Below are positions 1-11,967 of a DNA stretch of 64,000 nt, piece after piece. Source of the DNA: Valencia hispanica (Eukaryota; Chordata; Actinopteri; Cyprinodontiformes; Valenciidae); the NCBI GenBank assembly GCA_963556495.2, contig OY747712.1, positions 54,751,069-54,815,068 of the forward strand, read 5' to 3'. The position numbers and the translations under genes are program-made. The notes below the pieces were generated by a model that saw only the letters and a list, made by a program, of their open reading frames with translations, did no database searches and was not told the DNA's origin. Numbering within the stretch: position 1 is the first letter of the stretch; every line of letters begins with the position of its first letter.

Positions 1-1151
1 AAAGTATTTAATGACATCCGCATAAATACAGACTGTGGAAGAACCACAGTGATGTTTCTGTTGGACCTCAGTGCAGCATTTGACACTGTTGATCATGATA
101 TTTTATTGGAACGACTGGAGAGCTGGGTCGGACTCTCTGGAACAGTACTTGGCTGGTCCGAGTCTTACCTAAAGAACAGGGACTTCTATGTTTCAATAGG
201 AAACTTTTCATCAGAACGAACAGAAATCACATGTGGGGTGCCCCAGGGCTCCATCCTGGGGCCCCTCTTATTTAATATCTACATGCTCCCACTAGGCAAG
301 ATTATAGCAACCAATAACATTAGCTACCATAACTACGCAGATGACACTCAGCTCTACATTACAATGTCACCAGGTGACTCTGAACCCATTCAAACCCTAA
401 ATCAATGCATTGACCAAATAAATGGATGGATGTGCCATAACTTTCTCCAGCTGAATAGAAACAAAACTGAAGTGATTATTTTTGGACCCAAGGAGGAACG
501 ATCAAGAGTCAGCACACAGCTTCAATTAATACAGCTAGAAACTACTGATCAGGTTCGTAACCTAGGTGTAGTAATGGACTCAGACCTGAACCTCCAGGGT
601 CACATAAAGGCAATAACAAGGTCAGCGTTCTATCACCTGAAGAACATCTCTAGGATTAAAGGACTGATTTTGCAACACGACCTAGAAAAACTCATCCATG
701 CGTTTATCTTTAGTCGGATTGATTACTGCAACAGCATCTTCACAGGTCTGCCTAAAAAGTCAATCAGACAGCTGCAGCTGATCCAGAACACTGCCGCTCG
801 CGTCCTCACTAGAACCAGGAAAGTAGAGCACATCAGTCCTTACACTGGCTCCCTGTAGCTCAGAGAATAGACTTTAAAATAATTTTACTAGTTTATAAAT
901 CATTACATGGCTTAGCACCAAAATGTGTTGAAGACCTGTTGTCATGGTACCAACCACCAAGACCACTCAGGTCCTCCAACTCTAGCCTACTAAACATCCC
1001 TAGACTCAGAACTAAACATGGAGAAGCAGCTTCCACTTTTTATGCTCCCCTTATCTGGAACAGACTTCCTGACGAGTGTAGAGCTGCTGAAACTCTGAAC
1101 TGCTTTAAATCGAGACTAAAAACCCATCTGTTTAGAATTGCCTTTGAGTAA
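1..1151 (+). pseudogene. LINE family B ORF2 fragment (reverse transcriptase), frameshifted
   Basis: Open from the left edge to 858, then continued in another frame from about 860 to 1151. Visible RT blocks are [14 protein letters not shown] (motif A), [14 protein letters not shown] (motif B) and YADDTQLY (catalytic motif C). Unlike the copy at 21.6 kb, the GPL of motif B is intact. Compared with that copy, 13 bases are missing near 830 just after GAGCACATCA, which breaks the frame and removes part of the thumb region. The end, [10 protein letters not shown], is the usual C-terminus of this family. It would have encoded the endonuclease-RT protein that copies the LINE RNA; this copy cannot make a whole protein. 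Confidence 0.9.
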
Positions 1152-1345
1152 ATGCTTGATGTCATATGTATGAAATGTGTTCATGCTCTCTTGCTTTTTT
1201 TTAATTTTTCTCTTGCTTTATTGTGTATCATGTGTAATGTGTGTTTCTTTTATGTGTTTCTTTTAAATCACCAAATCATGTAAAGCACCTTGAATTACCC
1301 TGCTGTTGAAAGTGTGCTATACAAATAAAATTGCCTTGCCTTGCC
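1..1345 (+). mobile_element. L2-type LINE, family B, 5'-truncated copy running off the left edge
   Basis: The 3' part of a non-LTR retrotransposon: reverse transcriptase coding sequence, a short 3' UTR and a terminal TTGCC tail (1331-1345). It matches the full-length copy at 18095-22755 almost base for base from 21402 onward, so both belong to one recently active family. The tail abuts the left terminal repeat of the hAT-type element that starts at about 1346, as if the LINE inserted next to that end. Its 5' end lies outside the window. Confidence 0.93.
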
Positions 1346-1349
1346 TTTT

Positions 1350-1660
1350 TGAGTCGCGACCCCCAATTTAACATGCACTGCTGTCCGCGTGATCTGTATG
1401 TGATCAGCTTCTGAAAGTGCTGCGTATTCTGTTGCTACTGACAACCAGAAATCTTTCAGTGCGCATGCCGAGAAAGCAGTCTGTAATGTGCGATCAGAGG
1501 AAAAATCTAGCAGGGCGTCCTGCAGCTCTGATAACAGGTGATGCACGGTGGAGGTGGTGAAAGGCTGGCGTATCCAGTCGTACTTTTCCGGTGTTACGTC
1601 AATCTGTGTTACCCCGTCAGGATGTGTTCCCCCTACAGCTCTGCGCCATGCACATGGCAA
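1350..1660 (-). pseudogene. hAT transposase C-terminal remnant (ZBED/SCAND3-like)
   Basis: Minus-strand open frame whose protein resembles the region before the hAT dimerisation domain: a DWIRQPF stretch, then LLDFSSDRTLQ, then FWLSVATEYAALSE. In intact relatives this last block runs straight into the conserved dimerisation core. Here it breaks off and continues into terminal-repeat sequence, so the dimerisation core is deleted. The frame can be opened back to 1660, but the start there is arbitrary because the N-terminal transposase is absent. Assignment is by recognised family pattern, not by search. Confidence 0.55.
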
Positions 1661-1965
1661 AAAACGCGTATACTAAATGCAAGCTCGGGTTAGGGGAGCG
1701 ACGGCAGCTTTGAAAGCTCAAACTTAATATTTTGGCGAAGCCAACCCCTTAAAAAGTTTTTATTTCCTTTCAATAATTTCTCAAATCTGTTAAAAATAAA
1801 AGTACACCTCCGTGAACTACAAGCACAGGTCTCCCAGGGTCTACGCCCGTCACATCCACTTCTCTCTTTAATATACAAGGTAAACGCATCCGGATTATGG
1901 TCCTATTGAGAATGAGGAGATGTCGTCACGGCCTAGTGCCCCTCCCCCGTCGACCATGTTGTAAG
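1597..1965 (-). repeat. Left arm of long inverted repeat
   Basis: Reverse complement of this stretch aligns with 3325-3935. Shared blocks include the CTTTGAAAGCTCAAAC segment, the GAAATTATTGAAAGGAAATA segment and the GGGGGAACACATCCTGACGG segment. The arms are diverged and carry indels, so this is an old palindromic arrangement inside the hAT-type element. Confidence 0.75.
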
Positions 1966-2991
1966 GATACACGCCAGAAAGGTGTTGGTATCAGAGCAGC
2001 TTAACAAATATGTGCCAGTGTTGTGTGAGTGCCCCTTTGCTATACCGTATTGAAATAAATTCTCGAAAAAACTTTATGTGGCTTTCCAGTATTTATCAAA
2101 AACTATAATATATAAGCAAATAAAAATAACGAAATAAAATTACAATAGTTGAAACAGTAAACAGTGCAAAAGAATGATGTGCAGTACAAAAAAAAAAATT
2201 TTCACCATGTGCTCTAAAGAAAGCAACATGCGTCATTTTAGCCGGGGACATGTCTGCACCCTTTTTCTAAACCTGATGCGGAATATATTATCAGTGCAGA
2301 TTTAACATCCACTTGTGCTCCCAGCACAATTTCCACATCATCAGTGTCTGAATGGACTATTATTTAAATTACTCCATTGCACTTTTTATACAGTCATGGT
2401 TTCTTTCTGCGCAGATGCTGCAGCATTCTTTGCAGTGGATAGTCAAGGTTTTAGTCCATATGCAAACACGTTCAGGGCAGAGTCCTGCAGTGCCGCTGGT
2501 AGCCTACCCGTTTCAAAGATGGAAAAATACATAAATTAAATTTCATGGGTCTGGCTGAAGTTTTTTTACTGCAGGTTAAAAAATATTAATTTAATACTTT
2601 TGTTTGTTTACGACTCCCAAAGAGAATGGTGTTAATATATTGTGTTTATGGAGAGAGCATGCCAGAATATTCCCCCAACCTTGTGCTGGCAGCGGAATAT
2701 TCCCGCTATCCTGCGCTGTCGGAGAGATTTTTCTAAGATTGAATTTGCGATTCAGGAACAGAGAGCGCAGATAAAGCCAGGGACTGTGGACAATATTTTG
2801 TTCCTGCACACACATCTCTGCATTAAATAAATATCAGCTGATTTAATGTAAATTATAGTAGAATCAATTATTTGTCTTTTATTGCTTTGGAATATTCCAC
2901 CCGTGGGAACCCGCCCCGATGTAGGACTCTGAACTGTTAGTTAAAGTTTCCCCGCACAGAATGGCAAGGGTTGTAAAGGGAACACGTTTTA

Positions 2992-3312
2992 TTATTGTGC
3001 ATATGACTTATGGCTTTTGAATTCTTGCATGGTATAATAGCTGATGCCAAAAACCAAGTAATCAATGATCTCCATGTAGGTGCACGGAGGTAAAGAGTCT
3101 AGATCTCTGTCCCATTCTGCTGCAGGCAGCTCGTATGGGTCTACGTTTCTGCTTGGCGCTGGTAGTAACTTTCTCCACGTAAGGACCATTTTTTTTGGCC
3201 TGCTTCTCCATTTCTTCTTAATGTTATCCGTAATTTCTCGATTTAAATGCGTAATTCCAGTCGTCTTTCCTGCTCCGTCTCTGTGTCGCTCTGACAGTGT
3301 TGCCCATGGCAA
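2992..3312 (-). pseudogene. Fragment resembling the region upstream of YqaJ-type nuclease domains
   Basis: A 106-codon minus-strand frame. Its C-terminal part (TYMEIIDYLVFGISYYTMQ followed by EFKSHKSYAQ) resembles a block that precedes the YqaJ-like exonuclease domain in uncharacterised fish and invertebrate proteins, some of which belong to ISL2EU/IS4EU DNA transposons. The nuclease domain itself is not found. It sits between the two inverted-repeat arms of the hAT-type element and looks captured or inserted. Family assignment is tentative. Confidence 0.35.
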
Positions 3313-3324
3313 CCGATAGTGTAG

Positions 3325-3935
3325 CCTGACAACATGGCCGACGGGCTCAGACCCTGCCCAAATTGTTACTTCTCATTCTCGTCATGTGTCTCCTCATCCT
3401 CAATAAACCCTGTCACATATTGTTCCCCCTGTGAAACAGGGTGTGATAGGGTTTATAGGAAAATCATCAGGATGTGTTTCCCTTGTATATTACAGAGAGA
3501 AGTGGATGTGACCGGCGTAGACCCTGGGAGACCTGTGCTTTTAGTTCACGGAGCTGTACTTTATTTTTCACAGAATTGAGAAATTATTGAAAGGAAATAA
3601 AAACTTTTTAAAAACCTGCAAGTCTGTCTGTCTGTATTTATCTATCCTTCTTGTAATTATTTGTTGACAGAACACTAGAATTGAGGACAGCAGCGGAGGC
3701 GTTGGTTTCGCCAAAATATTATGTTTGAGCTTTCAAAGCTGCCGTCGCTCCCCTGTGTACGAGCAGAGCGCAGCGTGTACAGTTCGGGAGCGAGCTTGCA
3801 TTAAGTACGCGTGTTTTTTGCCACGTGCGCAGAGCTGTAGGGGGAACACATCCTGACGGGGAAACAGATTGACATAACACTGGCGTGTCATCATTCGGGA
3901 AGTCACAGTCTTCACTGACCAGAATCTGACCCGCA
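3325..3935 (+). repeat. Right arm of long inverted repeat
   Basis: Inverted partner of 1597-1965. It is longer because of extra segments, including one around 3385-3470. Similarity stops near 3935, where the left arm continues into transposase sequence and this arm does not. Confidence 0.75.
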
Positions 3936-4439
3936 CGGATCAGAATCGCATACAAAGGCCGCGTTGATACAATGAATTTTGGACAAACAATGAAGCAGTA
4001 AAGAACTCTATTTGAAATTATTTAATTTAATATGAATATAACGATGCTTACTTTCATAATGTTTAAGTAGCCTAATGTTTAAATTTACGTTCTGCGATTT
4101 CAGACTTTCTGTTAACGCATCTGCTTTCTGCAGCTCCCGACATTGTTTGCTCTGATGATGTGTGAATGACGAGGGCAGATATTAGACGATTGGACAGGTT
4201 TGTTGTTGTTGTTTTGGTGTAGCCTAGTTACGGCCGACAGTAACTGGTTTTGGGTAATAAAATGCCTGTTCGAGACCAACCGCATATCGTCCTTCTAATG
4301 TCCAGTCGGAAGCTACATTCACTTATATTTTTCCAAAACGATTTGGCGACCCCATAAATCATCTCGTGACCCCAATTGGGGTCGGGACCCCAAGGTTGAG
4401 AATGGCTGTTTTAAACAATAATTTGATTGAAATAACAGA

Positions 4440-4795
4440 AACAAGTTTAACCTAAACGTTCTCCTTCCCTCTCCCCAACCTCTCCTCCTCTTCCTCTGCT
4501 CCTGTCTCTTTGCTCTCCTCCCCTCCCTCAACTCATCGTCACTCTCCTTCTCTTCTCCTCTCCTCCCCTCCCTCAACTCATCGTCACTCTGCTTCTCTTC
4601 CTCCCCCTTTCTCTCTCTGCTCCCCCTCCCTTTCTCCTCTTCCTTCTCACCCCCTCCTTCCATCATCCTCCCTTCATCCCCTACTCCCCTCCATCTCTCC
4701 CCCTCGCTCTATTCCCCTCCACACACCCCTCCCCTGCTTCTCTACCTTTCTCCCACGCCCCCCTCTCCTCTCTCAGCCTCATCCTATCATAGACA
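4440..4795. repeat. CT-rich low-complexity stretch with a short duplication
   Basis: Almost pure C and T on the plus strand. A unit containing CCCTCCCTCAACTCATCGTC is present twice (about 4520-4555 and 4565-4592). Apparent open frames here are an artefact of base composition. Confidence 0.85.
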
Positions 4796-4827
4796 GTTAA
4801 AGGAGGTGTTCAGCTGTTAATTTCTTT

Positions 4828-4977
4828 GCAACTTGGACCTTATTTCTAGCATGAAATAAGTTAATTTACTTACCTAAACAATTTGGTGTAACTTGGATTA
4901 CTTCAGGAGATCTACTCACAATTGTTTGGGTGAGTAAATTAGCATATTTCATGCTAGAAATAATGTCCAAGTTGCAA
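4828..4977. repeat. Hairpin MITE with terminal inverted repeats
   Basis: The left end TTGCAACTTGGACCTTATTT and the right end, ending GTCCAAGTTGCAA, are inverted copies, each followed inward by TCTAGCATGAAAT or its complement. Further inward, CTAAACAATT pairs with AATTGTTTGG. The whole 150 bp can fold on itself, as expected for a short non-autonomous DNA transposon. Confidence 0.75.
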
Positions 4978-4999
4978 AAAACGGAACTTGTTTTTTAAC

Positions 5000-5770
5000 T
5001 AATTCAAAACTCTAAGGAATCAAATATTTATTGAGTGTCCTTTTTCTTTGTCTTTCTGATAGATGGATAATTTTTTAAGGACAAACTGTAAGAGTGGAAC
5101 CTTGTTAATTTAATCCCTGCGTTTGAAGGTATTTGACAATCCATTTCATTGTTAGAAATAAACACCATGTCAATTCTCTCTTTTCTTTCTCTCATGTGTA
5201 ATACTGCATATAGTATTGTAAGTCGGGTTTAATAAATAAACGCTGTGTATTTTGCAGCCAATCAAATTGAACAGCAAAGCTTCTTCCTCCTGGGTGGAGA
5301 CGACTTGGTCACCCTGATACCATAGCATGGGCCCTGGCTGAGGTTTCAGCAGCTTTTTAAAAAAATTCCTTCAGGTACGCTGAAGATGTTTAGGCAACAA
5401 CTTAAAAACATTCTTTACACATCTGAACATGAGGCTAACTGATGACTGAAAGAATATGACTGAAATGACTGATGATTTATCATATATATTTTACAGACAA
5501 ACAAGGGGGGGGGTTGCGTTGCAGCCGCTCCCGGTGTTGCTGCCAACCAGGATATACAATGTTGGCAGAAAACTGTGCCGCCCCAGCCGCCTTGAACTCT
5601 GAAAGGCTTTTATTGATGTTCAGCCTGTGGGTTACAAAGATTTTTACCTGAATTTATTTTTCTTCCTTATTATGAAGCTATGGCATAGCACGTAAATCAT
5701 GACAACTCTGGTGATGTTGCTGTTACAAGTACCTGACCTGTTCAAACAACTTCCTTTAGTTTAGTTTTTC
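5000..5770. other. Non-coding stretch, nothing assigned
   Basis: AT-rich sequence with a G run near 5506-5514 followed by a GC-rich patch to about 5600. I see no supported gene or element boundary. Confidence 0.5.
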
Positions 5771-5776
5771 TTACAG

Positions 5777-6150
5777 GTTGGAACTAACCTGGCAGAATAC
5801 TTGACTAAGTCACCCACAGAGTACCCCATTGTACTCTTGTTGGGGGACGGGCATCAGTGCTCTCAGGCCTTTGTAGACATCAATGCAACGGCTCCGGAGC
5901 ACCCTTCCCTTCTGGGAGCTGTAGATGTCTGCCTTAAGGCTTTTGTGTTTTTGACATTGCATATCCAAAAGTTTACAGCAAAGTTTGGGAGTTTATCCAA
6001 ACAGCGCTCTTTGAAATCCCTGGACAAGAGGCAAATGAGGTCAAAATTCTCCGGGCTCAATTTAATTCCATTAAACCCCCCAAAGCAAAAAACCCTTTGT
6101 TCTTTCAAAAAAAATGTGCTCATAGATGTATAATTACTTCCACCTACTAA
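5777..6150 (+). pseudogene. Exon-like C-terminal piece of an uncharacterised fish protein (SAMD3-like), frameshifted
   Basis: A polypyrimidine tract and AG (5760-5776) precede an open stretch reading LAEYLTKSPTEYPIVLLLGD, then an AVDVCLKAFVF block. This resembles the C-terminal module of uncharacterised fish proteins often named sterile alpha motif domain-containing 3-like. Near 5950 the frame must shift by one or two bases; the continuation has DIAYPKVYSKVWEFIQTALF and ends at TAA 6148-6150. It lies antisense within the inferred first intron of nr2f6. The opening segment is repeated at 7457-7497, so it may belong to a repeat family. Family naming is from memory of the pattern and tentative. 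Confidence 0.45.
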
Positions 6151-6569
6151 TGAAAGTATTCTTGTAAGTGTATAAGTACATGTTGAGCCTCCATCTTTGA
6201 AATACATTCGCCAACGAGGGACATTCCTGGAAGTTATAGCTCTGCGCTTTGGCTACACTCAGTTGCACCGTGACGAATGCCAGAGGGAGATTGTCTACTC
6301 ACGACGCGGCAGACGTCTGACTATATAACTAACTGCAATGTAGTTTTCTAAAGTAACCTCATCAGTGGAAGGAACTCTGGACGAAGTCATAGTACTGAAA
6401 GCCATGTTAACCTTGGCATGAAACGGCCATTGTAGGAGTTAAAACGCGCTCGGAATGGGGGGTGGGTGGCGGGGCTAGAACGTAATATTCAGTTGGTTGG
6501 TCATATAGAATTTCACCGCTAGATGGTAGCAGATCTTACACAATGTAGCTAATTCAGAATTGCGCCGCT

Positions 6570-7078
6570 CAAGGTGGCAGCATGTTGGAGTAGCTCTGTT
6601 ACTTTGGTTCATATTTTTTTCTTTTTTAAAGCTTTAGTTCTTCCATTTCTGGTGGAAGCATTGTTTTTGTGGACGGCTGTTCTCTCTGGTTTTGGGTGCT
6701 GTGCAGCTGGAAGGATTTTTGCTGATACTTTTTATTTTTGGACATTTGTTATGATGCATAACCATAGCAACAAGGTGGTTTACAACTGGCAGCAGCTGAT
6801 TAACATCACAAAAGCTCAAATAATACCTCAACTACAGCCACAAAACCCTGATGAGTTGAAAAGAAGACGCCATAGATCCAGAGCATCCTCTACATCAGAC
6901 TGTCCTACAACTACAGAGCGTCTTCAGTCAGAGGCTTCTTCAGATCTGCAGAGCACTACAAGAGATCATCCCTACCCACGGCCATCAGAATCTACAACAA
7001 ATCTTTGAAGGAACTTGCATAATGAGTTACAACAACATTTAATTTCCCTTTGGGATTAATAAAGTAATTTTGAATTGA
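6570..7078 (+). mobile_element. Internally deleted non-LTR element (5' leader joined to ORF end and tail)
   Basis: The start (GGTGGCAGCATGTTGGAGTA) resembles a LINE 5' leader. From about 6883 a frame ending at TAA 7020-7022 reads SVRGFFRSAEHYKRSSLPTA and then IRIYNKSLKELA, the look of a retroelement ORF C-terminus. It is followed by TTTCCCTTTGGGATTAATAA and an ATTGAATT tail, a common fish LINE ending. The endonuclease and RT are absent. A 144-codon frame from 6574 to 7008 overlaps in another register and is probably not a gene. Confidence 0.45.
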
Positions 7079-7094
7079 ATTTGATTTAATATAC

Positions 7095-7190
7095 TTTTTA
7101 AATGGTGTTTCTGGTTCCGATATTGTGCAGCACTTTGGGCGACTCATGGTTGCTGTAAATGTGCTATACAAATGAACTTGAACTAAATGT
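7095..7190 (+). repeat. Second LINE/SINE-like 3' tail
   Basis: Reads GTGCAGCACTTTGGG, then TGTGCTATACAAATGAACTT with an AACTTGAACT end, the form of a non-LTR retroelement tail. No coding part is attached. Confidence 0.45.
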
Positions 7191-7354
7191 TTAATGAATT
7201 GCTAATTATTTCATTTTAAATTGTAAATTCTTTATTAAACCAATAAATGTATTTTTAAAGACCAACTCATGTCAACTGAAGATCTTTTAATTGGTAAATA
7301 AGAAATACAAACATGCATTGATAGAATATTGTTTTGAATATTATGTTTCATTTT

Positions 7355-7440
7355 AACCCAACGCTGGGTGCGACCCTTTGTGACCCAGCAGCTGGGTTAA
7401 AAAATAACCCAACTTGGGTTGTTTTCAACCCAGCAGTTTT
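7355..7440. repeat. Cluster of inverted AACCCA / TGGGTT motifs
   Basis: Alternating AACCCAACGCTGGGT, CCCAGCAGCTGGGTT, AACCCAACTTGGGTT and CAACCCAGCAG blocks form several short palindromes, as in small non-autonomous DNA elements common in fish. The next 17 bases lead into the duplicated exon fragment at 7457. Confidence 0.6.
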
Positions 7441-7456
7441 TATATTCTGGATATTC

Positions 7457-7497
7457 TGGCAGAATACTTGACTAAGGCACCCACAGAGTACCCCTTT
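7457..7497 (+). repeat. Duplicate of the start of the 5777-6150 exon
   Basis: Matches 5793-5833 (CTGGCAGAATACTTGACTAA and onward to GAGTACCCC) with one or two changes, then diverges. A small dispersed duplication. Confidence 0.75.
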
Positions 7498-7684
7498 GCA
7501 ATAGATTCATAATAAGCCAATGAAGAGAAGCTAAAACAGGAGAAAAGTGATCTCTCTTTTAAATATTTATCAGAACTCTTGCTCCAGCATTTTGGATCAA
7601 TGAAGGCTTTTAATTATATTTTGTGGACAGGCAGAAAATGTATATTTTTACTGAGATGCACTAAATAAAAGATAACTAAAGATA

Positions 7685-7780
7685 CTGACCAGACATGTAG
7701 ACAGCACAATTAAGACACTAATTTTTACAGTTTATCAGCAATTTTAAAAAATCGATTTGGGGTTGAGTTGCTCTTTAAGT
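7685..7780. repeat. Dispersed repeat, copy 1 (right end GAGTTGCTCTTTAAG)
   Basis: Shares GACCAGACATGTAGACAGCA, ACAGTTTATCA and the end GAGTTGCTCTTTAAG with 12290-12385. The end is the inverted terminal repeat of the MITE at 11968-12382. No left end is recognisable here. Confidence 0.7.
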
Positions 7781-7964
7781 AATTCTGTTTTGTTACTGGA
7801 GCAGAAAAAATGTGTTTCAATAATATCACAGACGTTTTAAGGTTTGTTTTTCAACGCTAGAAAGCTTCTCCATTAAAGAGCTTATGCCAGACCTGATTAG
7901 TGATTTCCTTGAGTAGCCTATGTCAGTACCAATAATAATGCAACTCCCATGATGCCTCATGTCA

Positions 7965-9129
<1,165 letters not shown>

Positions 9130-9130
<1 letters not shown>

Positions 9131-10960
9131 TGACTGATCGCGTGCTTTTATGTTCTTCCTTCTTGTCAAGACGATGCCGGCTGCAGATGCTGACTGAGGC
9201 AGATGAAGGCGACGCAGAACGCCCGCGGCTTGTACTCGCATCCAAAACACTCAATCAGATCACGCACACAAGGAAGTGCAGCCGTTCCTCTGGCTGCTGT
9301 CTAGGTCGGTTCTTAAGCTTAAGATCCTCAAGCTTCCTCCCTCACATAAGGACAAAAAATCTCCCTTGGTCTTTTGTCAGTGCTTGGCCACCAAGAACTA
9401 ATGACTTGTGGCCTAGCCTTGCATGCTGTTTTACCTCTGTGTGTGAAGTCTTTTTCCTGTGGTTCAGGGGGAGGAGTGGGGTGCTAAGAAATGGGTGCTC
9501 CTCTCCCCTGTCTGCCTCTCTCAGGTGCCCAATTCAGATTATAATTTGAAATGCACAAGAGGGAAAATACTGTTTGGATTTCACTGCATATTACCCCCTC
9601 TTCTCCTCCTCTGTGTGTTTTCCTCCAACCTATTTGTGTGTTGGAGAGGGATTCAGCAAATAGAGGCAAAGGGAGAGTGCATGAGTGTATGCAGAGGGGG
9701 AGGGGGCAGCTTTTGTGTGTGTGTGTGCTCCCAGGGATTTGACACTGCTATTCAAGCTCTGTGGTTACCATGGTGCTAGCTGCCTTATATGGCCATCAGA
9801 GTCAAAGAGCAAAGAGAGTGGGCTTTGTGGGTCAGCATACATGCACAAACACACACAGATGAAGAATGTGGAGGATAGCTCTCCTCAGAGATGCAGAAAC
9901 CATGACCCCAAAGGCCTCAGAAACCGCCCCAACATCAGATTACTGCCAAACCGTACAACAAAACACAACCTCATGCCTGCACTTAAAAAAATATAACACT
10001 GACTCAACTTTAAAAAAAATGAAGAAATCTGTCACACCTATTTTTGCATTTACTTAATGTAAATAAATAATTTAGCATGTTTTACTTCAGTTAAACTAAT
10101 TTCTTAAGATGAAGCAAATCAATTATTTAGAGTTGTTCCAAATCCAAATAAAGAAGATGTTTTTTACTCAATGTAAATACTCTACATCATCTAACCTGAA
10201 AATATAAACTTGATGTAAAGCATTTTTGAATCTACAAGCAAATTTACTTTTTTAAGTTGTCTCAAACAAATACTTCAGGTTTTCAATCTAATAAAACTGA
10301 ATCAAACTTTAGAATCATATTTTGATTTACACTCAAGAGTCAGAACACATTTCCTTATGTATACAATTTTTACTAACACTACATCTTTTAGATGTATAAA
10401 CAACAAAAGTCTTTTACATTCCTGCAATTTCCGCCTTCATTTTTAAAAACGCATCCCCAAAATTAACTTAACTTAACTTAAAGCTGTTCTTGAACCATTT
10501 TGAGTAAAGACATGGCTGGGGTCTCTTTGGAAAGTAAACACTCTAAAATTTATCCCAGAACTGTGTTAATATTTCTGAGTGCTATTGTTACCAAGCAATA
10601 TGAATTTTAATGCACTGAAAAAAATTTTTTTTGTGTCCGATTATTTATTTAATATAAATACTTGCTGTAAAAATGGCTTTAAAAATAGGCTGGGACCTAA
10701 AACACACTGTGGGTCTGAAGCCTGAAGTATTACCTTCATCCACAACAAATTTGACAGCAATAAACCAAAAAATGAGTATTCTGCACACATTTTTATAACT
10801 ACAGGTCAAAGGTGGTCAAAAGTGTGCCATGTGCGCCATCTCCCGGGTAAATGCTGTAGTCCTCACTGAATTAAAAATATCATCAGAATCATAACTGCAT
10901 CTTACCATATAAAGCTCCACGGCTTCCTTCAATGTTGTATTTTGATTATAAAGGGTGTTT
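9130..10960. other. Non-coding stretch upstream of nr2f6
   Basis: Several short open frames overlap here on both strands without family resemblance. A GTGTGT run sits at about 9713-9726. From 10000 the sequence is AT-rich with A and T runs (for example near 10620). I see no gene. Confidence 0.5.
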
Positions 10961-11760
10961 GGACACGGTGCTGAAACAGTATGTTACTGGTACGCACTGT
11001 GCGTAATCTCTTCATGAATAAGACATTTTACGCACGTCATATACTATGGGAGCGACTAAGTCCGCCCGGTCAATTTATATATCTGCGTTTACAGCATTAC
11101 ATTGGCTATTTGATGCGTCCATCATCAGAGTTCTGGACCGCGATTGGTTCGAGTTACTTACCATAACATGACTTTCCATCCATGCGCCATTGGTTGGAGA
11201 TCTACCCTACATAAGGAATAAACCGGATGAATTTTTTCTTTTTTTTCTTCTGGGCATGCTCAGTGACCTTTGTAGGCGGAAGTGAATCGGAACTGTCCGG
11301 GACTAATCACTTTATTGGAGGACTTTAATCGGACCCTTATTGATGTAAAAAGACAATTTTTGTTCGAAATGGATCGGTTTTTCATGTTTATTGGACTACA
11401 AAGTGGTGAGTTCCATATTTTTATACCTCCATCAGGAGAACGCTTGTGTTGGCAAAAGCGCTCACTGTGTCTTCAGTTATGATTGTATCCTTGATCGCCA
11501 GACATAATTGGAATCACAAGACTCTTAGCTTTCCAATGATGTAAAATATGCATAGGTTCATAGAAGTTAGAAGTCAGAAAATCAGTGGATTTAAACTAGG
11601 AAATTGGCTGGGCCCGCCCGCGAGCCCTCAGAACGTTAACGGGGCACTACACTTTACATTTGAAAGTGAGAGGGGGAAAAGGCAGTATGTGTATATATAT
11701 TTACCTCAAAGTTATCAGACCGATTGTTGAGTGCACTTTGTCTCCTTGTAAGTTAAATCC
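10960..11760 (+). mobile_element. Repeat-like segment with promoter-type motifs, unclassified
   Basis: Three ATTGG motifs (near 11101, 11142 and 11190) precede a purine/pyrimidine tract and an ATG at 11369 opening a short frame that ends at a GTGAGT donor-like site near 11405. The following text (ACCTCCATCAGGAGAACGC and on) looks like a dispersed fish repeat. It may be the 5' end of a DNA transposon gene, but no transposase is present. Confidence 0.3.
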
Positions 11761-11967
11761 TGCAACAAAAAGTAAGAAATTGATGCAAACTGTACCACTC
11801 AACTCTGCAACATTCCCCTAATGCACTGAAAAGAAACTTAGAAATGTGTCTAAAACAACAGTTGCAAATGTTTTCTTTTCATATGGTCCATATAAAATAT
11901 GACACAACAGGGTGTCAGTTCTATAACTTTCAAGCTCCTTCCCCTTTCTCAGTTTGAAAAACAAACA

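Larger units (their letters stand above)
1346..4408. mobile_element. Decayed hAT-type DNA element (ZBED-like transposase family) with long inner inverted repeats
   Basis: The left end reads TTTTTGAGTCGCGACCCCC and the right end, reverse-complemented, reads CAGCCATTCTCAACCTTGGG then GTCCCGACCCC. These are diverged terminal inverted repeats of the kind seen at ends of ZBED/SCAND3-like hAT elements. The outermost left bases appear replaced by the LINE tail at 1345. A transposase C-terminal remnant lies just inside the left end on the minus strand. The rest is non-coding apart from a captured fragment at 2992-3312. No full transposase remains, so the element is non-autonomous. The single-element reading is inference; two merged insertions are possible. 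Confidence 0.6.

Noticed and set aside
2315..2830. Small frames in the centre of the hAT-type element
   Set aside because: Overlapping on both strands with no recognisable domain; the surrounding element is decayed.
4510..4800. Overlapping open frames on both strands in the CT-rich block
   Set aside because: Composition artefact of low-complexity sequence; residues are almost only Ser, Pro, Leu or Glu, Arg, Gly.
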